DNA of 5,526 bases from Microcaldota archaeon (GTDB lineage: Archaea; Micrarchaeota; Micrarchaeia; Micrarchaeales; Micrarchaeaceae), in contig JAJYEJ010000053.1 of the NCBI GenBank assembly GCA_021785805.1, positions 1 through 5,526 of the forward strand, in the 5' to 3' direction. Every line of letters begins with the position of its first letter. The first letter of the stretch is position 1. A program made the translations under genes and the position numbers. The notes below the pieces were generated by a model. The model made no database searches. It was given only the letters and a program-made list of their open reading frames with translations, and was not told the origin of the DNA. Positions 1 through 4,224 of this stretch are shown one piece after another.

Positions 1-9
1 GGACTGGAC

Positions 10-23
10 ACAAGCTTTAAATA
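10..23 (+). promoter_or_regulatory. Candidate archaeal promoter (BRE + TATA box)
   Basis: The purine-rich ACAAGC (10-15) followed directly by TTTAAATA (16-23) fits the archaeal BRE/TATA arrangement. Archaeal transcription usually starts about 22-27 bp past the box, which would be near 45-50, at the edge of the inverted repeat at 49-64. The next confident start codon is at 228, so any transcript would have a long leader or serve another product. Assigned by sequence likeness only. Confidence 0.45.
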
Positions 24-48
24 CTATTTCCTTGCATCATTCTATTGT

Positions 49-64
49 AGAGTCATTGGACTCT
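49..64. repeat. Perfect 6-bp inverted repeat near predicted transcription start
   Basis: AGAGTC (49-54) and GACTCT (59-64) are exact reverse complements around the 4-nt spacer ATTG. The flanking bases (48 and 65) do not pair, so the symmetry is exactly 16 bp. Its position just after the expected start site of the promoter at 10-23 is typical of a repressor operator in archaea. As RNA it could instead be a hairpin at the 5' end. No second copy was noticed in the window. Confidence 0.35.
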
Positions 65-195
65 CACAAATAGGAGTTTGGTGCAGATGCAAGCGCAACA
101 ACGAACATGGCAGTCTCTCGTCCTGTTTAGCGCAAGCAGCATCGTCATAGCTAAGTGCTACGATAATAATACACCGATGAGCTCCCATTTGGATG

Positions 196-203
196 CATAA
201 ATC
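196..203 (+). promoter_or_regulatory. Candidate TATA-like box for the winged-helix gene
   Basis: CATAAATC lies 24 nt before the preferred ATG at 228, so a transcript from it would start close to the start codon and be nearly leaderless. The same octamer occurs on the minus strand at 1030-1023, upstream of the alkyltransferase gene. A presumed Shine-Dalgarno sequence at 217-222 argues for a longer leader, so the AT-rich patch at 162-170 or the promoter at 10-23 may be used instead. Confidence 0.25.
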
Positions 204-216
204 CTTCTAAATTCTT

Positions 217-222
217 AGGTGG
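217..222 (+). promoter_or_regulatory. Ribosome-binding site deciding the start of the winged-helix gene
   Basis: AGGTGG (217-222) is five bases before ATG 228, good spacing for pairing with the archaeal 16S tail (complement of GGAGGTGATC). It overlaps the in-frame GTG at 219, which is therefore unlikely to be the start. Confidence 0.5.
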
Positions 223-227
223 TTTGT

Positions 228-626
228 ATGGTCCAAATGGTTGCTAGAGTTATTGCTAAGTCCGTTCCGCTTACCAAGCGTGAGCGCCTGGTGATGATAG
301 AGATAGGCAGAGACCGGATAGACACGGCGTCGGCGTTCGTCTCTTACATGAGCGAGAGCTATGGCTTCTCGAAGAGCTCGGTGTGGTACAACCTGAAGAG
401 GCTGAAGGACAAGGATGTACTGGACTTTGCCACGAAGGAGGAGCAGGGAAAGCCCCTCACGTTGACTGGGCGCGGCCTGTCGTTACTAAGGGATTTCGGC
501 AGGGACGAGGGCGCCAAGCTCATGGCAGAGCTCGAGTCCACAGCCTATGACGCTCAAGACGCGGCAAACAGGAATCTGCACGGTAGGGCGGTGATCGATC
601 CTTATGCCTTCATAAGCGTGCGCTGA
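228..626 (+). CDS. Winged helix-turn-helix DNA-binding protein (probable transcriptional regulator)
   Basis: Product of 132 residues starting at ATG 228, chosen because of the AGGTGG ribosome-binding site; an in-frame GTG at 219 would add three residues. The layout is that of a winged helix: a first helix around residues 17-28 (TKRERLVMIEIG), a second near 34-43, a recognition-type helix at about 47-60 (GFSKSSVWYNLKRLK), a wing at 63-80, and a following helix opening with LTGRGLSLL. This pattern is seen in MarR/PadR-like regulators, but I cannot name a specific family. The last ~40 residues (acidic and Ala-rich, then HGRAVIDPYAFISVR) match nothing I know. There is no ligand-binding domain, membrane segment or Cys cluster, so binding as a small cytosolic dimer is inference. 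The gene stands alone, closed by its own terminator. It might act on its own upstream region, where a palindrome sits at 49-64, but nothing in the sequence proves this. Confidence 0.75.
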   Translation: MVQMVARVIAKSVPLTKRERLVMIEIGRDRIDTASAFVSYMSESYGFSKSSVWYNLKRLKDKDVLDFATKEEQGKPLTLTGRGLSLLRDFGRDEGAKLMAELESTAYDAQDAANRNLHGRAVIDPYAFISVR

Positions 627-647
627 ATACTCGGGTGGAACGGTTTG

Positions 648-681
648 GCTGGCAGACAGGCTGCCAGCACTTTCTTTTTTT
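648..681 (+). terminator. Hairpin plus T-tract terminator
   Basis: GCTGGCAG (648-655) pairs perfectly with CTGCCAGC (661-668) over an ACAGG loop. Two bases later come TTTC and seven T (671-681). It begins 21 bp after the winged-helix stop codon, as expected for its 3' end. The T-tract runs into the stop codon (complement of 680-682) of the convergent alkyltransferase gene. Archaeal termination usually needs only the T-tract, so the strong stem is unusual. On the minus strand the same stem lacks a following T-tract. Confidence 0.75.
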
Positions 682-982
682 AGATCGCGTGCTCCTCCTT
701 GAGCATGCGCCTCTTCTTCGCCTTGCCGCCCTTTCCAGAGTAGTTGCCGGTAGAGCCGTCGCTTTTTATGACCCTGTGGCACGGGATCGCAGGGGCAAAC
801 GGATTCATGCGCAGGGCGGTGCCGACAGCCCTGTAGGCACTTGGGCGGCCTATGCGCTCGGCTATCTCCTTGTAGGTTGCGGTACTCCCCTTCGGAATCC
901 TGTAGGTCTCGCGAAGCACGGCTTTCTGGAATTCCGTCAGCTTCGCTCCTTTCAATGCCTTCAGTACGTCTATCTTTGCCAT
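680..982 (-). CDS. Single-domain O6-alkylguanine-DNA alkyltransferase (MGMT/Ogt C-terminal domain)
   Basis: Product of 100 residues, from ATG (complement of 980-982) to TAA. It is the DNA-binding and active-site domain of the alkyltransferase family, which moves an alkyl group from O6-alkylguanine (or O4-alkylthymine) in DNA to its own cysteine. The active-site motif is PCHRV with C68 and H69. Aligned by eye to human MGMT, the other key residues are present: Y37 in the helix-turn-helix, the arginine finger R51 (YRAVGTAL), N60 (MNPFAP), Y81 (GNYSGK) and E97, completing the Asn-Cys-His-Glu network. The C68 separates it from alkyltransferase-like (ATL) proteins, which have Trp there. The usual N-terminal RNase H-like domain (family total about 150-200 residues) is missing: only about 16 residues precede TEFQKAV, and the divergent ilvE promoter leaves no room upstream. 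It is transcribed divergently from ilvE. The family call is near certain; activity without the N-domain is inference. Confidence 0.92.
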   Translation of the reverse strand: MAKIDVLKALKGAKLTEFQKAVLRETYRIPKGSTATYKEIAERIGRPSAYRAVGTALRMNPFAPAIPCHRVIKSDGSTGNYSGKGGKAKKRRMLKEEHAI

Positions 983-996
983 GCTATCTGCTTTTC

Positions 997-1010
997 CATA
1001 TGGGTATTAA
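997..1010 (+). promoter_or_regulatory. Candidate promoter region for ilvE-kinase unit
   Basis: Two AT-rich candidates, CATATG (997-1002) and TATTAA (1005-1010), lie 34-47 bp before ATG 1044. Start sites about 25 bp downstream would fall around 1026-1033, leaving a short leader that keeps the GGTG at 1034-1037, six bases before the ATG. Neither box is a strong consensus match. Confidence 0.3.
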
Positions 1011-1022
1011 GAATTTCCTTCC

Positions 1023-1030
1023 GATTTATG
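1023..1030 (-). promoter_or_regulatory. Candidate TATA-like box for the alkyltransferase gene
   Basis: Read on the minus strand, 1030-1023 is CATAAATC, 40 nt before the ATG. A start site about 25 nt downstream would give a leader of roughly 15-20 nt. The same octamer is at 196-203 upstream of the winged-helix gene. The intergenic gap of 61 bp must also hold the divergent ilvE promoter. Confidence 0.35.
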
Positions 1031-1043
1031 AGCGGTGTTAGTA

Positions 1044-1985
1044 ATGGTTAAGGCTAAACGGCCTAGTGGCGACGACAAATCAGGGCTGAAGGTATGGCTT
1101 GACGGCAAGTTCATAGATTACAAGGACGCGAAGGTGCCAATACTGACCCATTCGCTCCAATACGGAAGCGGCATATTCGAGGGTCTTCGCGCTTACGAGA
1201 CCGGGAAAGGCACTGCGATATTCAGGCTGAAGGACCACGTGGAGAGGTTCATCAGGACCGCAAAGATCTACCAGATGGACCTTGGACACACCAGGGAAGA
1301 GATAGAGAATGCGATAATAGAGTGCGTCAAGAGGAACGAACTCAAGTCAGCGTACATAAGGCCTTTCGCCTTCTACAATTCGGACATGATTGGACTTGGC
1401 ACACACGGAAAGGGTGTAAGCGTCTTCATAGCGGCTGTGCCGTTCGGCGCATACTTCGGGAAAGGAGTAGAGACCGGGATAAGGTGCAAGACCTCATCGT
1501 GGAAGAGGATTAATTCAGAGATTCTCCCGGTGGAGGCGAAGGCAAGCGGCAACTACATCAACTCGCTCATAGCGCACATAGAGGCCACGAAATCGGGATT
1601 CGACGAGGCGATAATGCTCTCCGGAGGGGGGCGCATAGCGGAAGGCACTGCAGAGAACATCTTCCTCTATATGGACAACATGCTGCTGACGCCGGACTAC
1701 AGCGCAGACATACTGATAGGTGTGACAAGGAATTCCATAATCGACATAGCAAGAGCCTCTGGAATAGAGGTCGTGGAGGCTGAGCTCCACAAGGAGGAGC
1801 TTTACATAGCCGACGAGGTCTTCTTCACGGGGACCGCAGCCGAGGTCACCCCGATAGTCAATATCGACGGCGTGACTGTGGGCGGCGGTAAGCCGGGTCC
1901 GATAACGAAGATGCTAGCGCAGAAGTACAGCAGCATAACGCATGGGGAGGACAACGTCTTCGGGAACTGGCTCACTTATATATGA
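1044..1985 (+). CDS. ilvE: Branched-chain amino acid aminotransferase
   Basis: Product of 313 residues (E. coli IlvE has 309). It is a fold-type IV, PLP-dependent aminotransferase that exchanges an amino group between glutamate and the keto acids of Leu, Ile and Val in the cytosol. Visible marks include FEGLRAY (45-51); R61 in IFRLKDH (phosphate-binding Arg, R59 in E. coli); SAYIRP (102-107); the PLP-binding lysine K166 in EAKASGNY, with Y171; E200 in AEGTAEN, which contacts the PLP ring nitrogen and lies the same 34 residues after the lysine as in E. coli; GVTRNSI (226-232); and the closing GTAAEVTPI (263-271). These favour a branched-chain enzyme over D-amino-acid aminotransferase or aminodeoxychorismate lyase. 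ATG 1044 is chosen over GTG 1035 because GCGGTG (1032-1037) lies six bases upstream. The stop overlaps the next gene's ATG. No other branched-chain pathway gene is in the window, so it may serve synthesis or breakdown. Confidence 0.95.
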   Translation: MVKAKRPSGDDKSGLKVWLDGKFIDYKDAKVPILTHSLQYGSGIFEGLRAYETGKGTAIFRLKDHVERFIRTAKIYQMDLGHTREEIENAIIECVKRNELKSAYIRPFAFYNSDMIGLGTHGKGVSVFIAAVPFGAYFGKGVETGIRCKTSSWKRINSEILPVEAKASGNYINSLIAHIEATKSGFDEAIMLSGGGRIAEGTAENIFLYMDNMLLTPDYSADILIGVTRNSIIDIARASGIEVVEAELHKEELYIADEVFFTGTAAEVTPIVNIDGVTVGGGKPGPITKMLAQKYSSITHGEDNVFGNWLTYI

Positions 1986-3001
1986 GATGGAGCCTTATGC
2001 GCCTTAATATTTCACAGATAAACTCCATACTGGACAGCTGGGGAGTCAGGGCGAGATCTTTCAGTTGGATGAAAGAGGGTTATGTCAATTTCAACTTCAG
2101 AATCGAGTCCAACAAGGGGGAGTTCGTGCTCAGGGGAACGGACACTGTTGACGTCAATAGGCTGACGTTCAAACAGAGGTATATGACTGAGCTTGAAAGG
2201 CACGGGTTCCCGTATCGTGTGCCAAGACCGATTCGGACAAACGGCAGGAGGCTCAACACCACTTTCGACAACAGGCTGTTCTGGCTCTACAGGTATATGG
2301 ATGGAGCGGTGAGGTTCGACCTCAAGGAGGGAGATCTCAAGGAGGTGGCGCGCATGATAGGCACATACCATAGGATCGTCCCGAAAATGCGCCTGGAAGA
2401 GACGAACAGGCAGCAGGATGACCTTGACTCGTTCAGGTCACGGACCACCCTTTGGAACATGTCAACGCACCTTCTCCACATAATGAGGAAGAGGAGAAAG
2501 AATGGCCATGACAGGGTATTCATCGAGGAGGCGCACACGTTCTTGCCGATGATGAGAGAGTTGGATTTCGTTGGGTACAACGCCTTGGATAAGTACCATC
2601 TGCACAGGGATATAACACCGGGCAATATCTTATGGAAGGATGGCAAGATAGTGGCGCTATTGGATTTCGATCAGATGTTCTACAAGGACGTGATGATAAG
2701 GGACCTCACGCCGATGATCTATTGGACGTGCATAAAGGGAGAGAATGGTGGGCCGGATCTCGACATGGCCAGATATTTCCTGAGGGAATATTCGAAGTGC
2801 AGGAAGCTATCAGACGACGAGCTTGCGCTTGTGCCTGATGTACTGATAAGCACCATGATGGAGTATTTCAACTTCGTTTACTGGATACTGGAGAATGCAC
2901 CGAATAGGAATTTGGCGGCTTCGGACCTCACGTTCCTGGCTAAGACCATAAGATGGGCCTTCAGGAACAGGGAATCGGTAGGAAAGAGGCTGTCAGAGTA
3001 A
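1982..3001 (+). CDS. APH/homoserine kinase-type phosphotransferase
   Basis: Product of 339 residues in the protein-kinase-like fold of aminoglycoside phosphotransferases, ThrB2-type homoserine kinases, choline and SrkA kinases. The N-lobe shows a Gly-poor strand pair (GYVNFNFRIESNKGEFVLRGT, residues 33-53), with R51 where many relatives have the ATP-binding Lys, and a helix with E70. The catalytic loop is HLHRDITPGNIL (206-217), giving D210 as base and N215 as metal ligand; the metal-binding DFD follows at 228-230 (LLDFDQM). The His-Arg-Asp form resembles protein kinases more than the common HGD of APH enzymes. There is no signal peptide or membrane helix. Its ATG overlaps the ilvE stop as ATGA, implying translational coupling. 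An internal ATG at 1997, preceded by GGAG (1989-1992), could be the true start and give 334 residues. The substrate is unknown. Homoserine is tempting next to ilvE, but no threonine gene is nearby. The 3' end overlaps convergent pth2 by 9 bp. Confidence 0.85.
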   Translation: MRWSLMRLNISQINSILDSWGVRARSFSWMKEGYVNFNFRIESNKGEFVLRGTDTVDVNRLTFKQRYMTELERHGFPYRVPRPIRTNGRRLNTTFDNRLFWLYRYMDGAVRFDLKEGDLKEVARMIGTYHRIVPKMRLEETNRQQDDLDSFRSRTTLWNMSTHLLHIMRKRRKNGHDRVFIEEAHTFLPMMRELDFVGYNALDKYHLHRDITPGNILWKDGKIVALLDFDQMFYKDVMIRDLTPMIYWTCIKGENGGPDLDMARYFLREYSKCRKLSDDELALVPDVLISTMMEYFNFVYWILENAPNRNLAASDLTFLAKTIRWAFRNRESVGKRLSE

Positions 3002-3382
3002 CTTTATCTTGCTGGTTATCTGGTCGATTTCGGAGCTCAGCCATGGGCCTATTCCGAGGGCGGTCTTTGACCCAGGAGGCAGCTGCGTCAGGCCTGCATC
3101 CGTAACCAGGGCGCAGGGCACCTTCTTGTATTGGAATGCCCTGAACAGCATCTCCAGCGCCTTTTCGTCGTCGACCTTGAGCACTATCTTCTTCTCACCG
3201 GTATCGAGCCATTCCTGTGCGATATCCTTGTCTTTCCTCTGCGACTCGAAGAAGCTCATTAGCGAGGCGTGTGCGCCCTGGGCTACCATCTTCCCTTTGC
3301 CCATCTCAAGGTCCATCCTGATTATTATGACCTGCTTTATCTCGTCGCTGTTTATCGAATCGCCAATTAGTATTGAAACCAA
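2993..3382 (-). CDS. pth2: Peptidyl-tRNA hydrolase, Pth2 type
   Basis: Releases tRNA from peptidyl-tRNAs that drop off the ribosome by cutting the ester link, recycling the tRNA. Pth2 is the archaeal/eukaryotic form, unrelated to bacterial Pth. Recognised by the order of family motifs: strand KQVIIIRMDLEMGKGK (16-31), MVAQGAHAS (32-40), KKIVLKV (64-70), PCALVTDAGLTQLPPG (89-104), TALGIGP (107-113), and the closing DQITSKIKLL. Family members usually have about 115-120 residues; this frame gives 129 from TTG (complement of 3380-3382). It has no ATG or GTG before the first strand, and an in-frame stop directly precedes ctt-TTG, so the extra ~14 residues may be real or an unusual start codon may be used. 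ATG at 3316-3314 would delete the first core strand and is rejected. The gene converges with the kinase gene and diverges from the SGNH gene. Confidence 0.93.
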   Translation of the reverse strand: MVSILIGDSINSDEIKQVIIIRMDLEMGKGKMVAQGAHASLMSFFESQRKDKDIAQEWLDTGEKKIVLKVDDEKALEMLFRAFQYKKVPCALVTDAGLTQLPPGSKTALGIGPWLSSEIDQITSKIKLL

Positions 3383-3385
3383 AAG

Positions 3386-3393
3386 CTATTTAG
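3386..3393. promoter_or_regulatory. Near-symmetric TATA-like element between pth2 and the SGNH gene
   Basis: CTATTTAG reads CTAAATAG on the other strand, so it is TATA-like both ways. On the plus strand a start near 3415 would leave a leader of about 30 nt before ATG 3447. On the minus strand a start near 3364 would fall inside the annotated pth2 frame, past its TTG. GAATAG on the minus strand (3413-3408) could instead give an almost leaderless transcript at the TTG. Confidence 0.3.
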
Positions 3394-3446
3394 GAACTAT
3401 CAGCACTCTATTCCCAGTCAGGGGTGTTTCGATCAGCTTCACTGGG

Positions 3447-4160
3447 ATGTCGGATACAGAGGTAGTCGAGATAATGATATTCGGCGACAGCATCACATAC
3501 GGGGCTTGGGACAACAACGGAGGCTGGGTGCAGAAACTGCGCCAGCCTATCGACGTGAAGAACCTGATCGACAGCCAGGTGGCTTACTTCATCTATAACC
3601 TTGGTGTCGTAGACGACACGACAGACGGGATACTCGCGAGATTGGAGACCGAGATGAAGTCCAGGAGGTATGCGAATGCAGTGCAGGAACGCGCGGCTAT
3701 CTTCGCCATCGGATTGAACGACTCCACGGTATTCCTCAAGAAGGACGAAAACCGTGTGCCGAAGGAACTTTTTGCTAAGAACGTGAACAAGTTGATAGAC
3801 CTGGCGAGGAAGCATGTGGATGTCGTGGCGTTCATAGGCCCTACGCCGGTTGATGAGGCGAAGGCGACACCGGTGGAATGGGACGATGACCTAGCATACA
3901 GGAACGGCGATATCAAGGAATACGACAGCATAATAGAGGGGATCTGCAGGAGGAGGAAGGTGCTTTTCCTCGAGGTCTTCGACAGGTTCATGGAGATGGA
4001 GTACCTCTCGCTTCTTGAGGATGGGCTCCATCCGAACCCGACAGGGCACTTCGTGCTTGCCCAGATGGTAAGGGATTTCCTTGAGGCCAACAAGGTCCTC
4101 GATTTCAGCATGCCTGAGACGCACAGAAAGCGCTACAGGAAAAAGAACACAGGCAAGTGA
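3447..4160 (+). CDS. SGNH/GDSL-family hydrolase (esterase/lipase-like)
   Basis: Product of 237 residues. The frame is open back to 3009, but that part is antisense to pth2; the fold begins with strand EVVEIMIFGDSIT, so ATG 3447 is chosen (ATG 3474 would cut that strand). All four family blocks are present: FGDSIT with nucleophile S15, the block II glycine G53 in NLGVVDDTTDGI, GLND (89-92) with N91, and DGLHPN (192-197) with D192 and H195 completing the triad. The family hydrolyses esters, thioesters and acetylated sugars, so the substrate cannot be named. There is no signal peptide or membrane segment, hence a cytosolic enzyme. The C-terminus is strongly basic (HRKRYRKKNTGK), perhaps for binding nucleic acid or acidic membrane lipid. 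It is divergent from pth2 and 63 bp ahead of priS, with weak evidence that priS has its own promoter. The ribosome-binding site before ATG 3447 is poor. Confidence 0.9.
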   Translation: MSDTEVVEIMIFGDSITYGAWDNNGGWVQKLRQPIDVKNLIDSQVAYFIYNLGVVDDTTDGILARLETEMKSRRYANAVQERAAIFAIGLNDSTVFLKKDENRVPKELFAKNVNKLIDLARKHVDVVAFIGPTPVDEAKATPVEWDDDLAYRNGDIKEYDSIIEGICRRRKVLFLEVFDRFMEMEYLSLLEDGLHPNPTGHFVLAQMVRDFLEANKVLDFSMPETHRKRYRKKNTGK

Positions 4161-4185
4161 TTACACCGCACAGGCACGGAAAGTG

Positions 4186-4193
4186 TTTTATTT
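4186..4193 (+). promoter_or_regulatory. Candidate TATA-like box for priS
   Basis: TTTTATTT (4186-4193) is in the 63-bp gap after the SGNH gene. A start about 25 bp downstream, near 4215, would keep the GAGGTG (4219-4224) in a very short leader. The same run of T could help end the SGNH transcript, as archaeal termination occurs at T-rich sites. Confidence 0.35.
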
Positions 4194-4218
4194 GATGGAG
4201 GGCATATCCTGTCGGTAA

Positions 4219-4224
4219 GAGGTG
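4219..4224 (+). promoter_or_regulatory. Ribosome-binding site bearing on the priS start
   Basis: GAGGTG (4219-4224) is an excellent match to the archaeal Shine-Dalgarno sequence. It overlaps the GTG at 4224 but lies five bases before an in-frame TTG at 4230. By spacing, TTG 4230 may be the real start, removing two residues from the product annotated here. Confidence 0.45.

Larger units (their letters stand above)
24..216. other. Leader/intergenic stretch without a recognised gene
   Basis: This stretch holds no gene I recognise. An ORF of 39 codons opens with GTG 81 (or ATG 87, 37 residues) and ends with TAA 198-200; a TAGGAG (71-76) lies upstream as a possible ribosome-binding site. A different + frame is open from the window edge to TAG 148-150 and could be the end of an upstream gene, but neither product resembles a known protein. 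I found no tRNA, SRP RNA or RNase P motifs. AT-rich patches at 162-170 and 196-203 may be promoter elements for the next gene. Confidence 0.4.

Noticed and set aside
174..180. CCGATGA resembling a C box of a C/D guide RNA
   Set aside because: It misses the RTGATGA consensus, and no matching D, C' and D' boxes were found at suitable spacing.
635..1051. Plus-strand open frame of 138 codons across the alkyltransferase gene
   Set aside because: It is antisense to a clearly conserved PCHR alkyltransferase, its product has no family features, and it would start inside the terminator region.
1976..1983. TATATAT-like run at the end of ilvE as a promoter for the kinase
   Set aside because: A start about 25 bp downstream would fall past both candidate kinase start codons, and the ATGA overlap already explains expression.
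3009..3446. Upstream extension of the SGNH hydrolase frame (would add about 146 residues)
   Set aside because: It is the antisense of pth2, whose protein motifs are unmistakable. The SGNH fold is complete from ATG 3447.
4195..4218. Seven-codon ORF (MEGISCR) just before priS
   Set aside because: It is too short to support, has no ribosome-binding site, and its start lies too close to the presumed TATA box to be transcribed.
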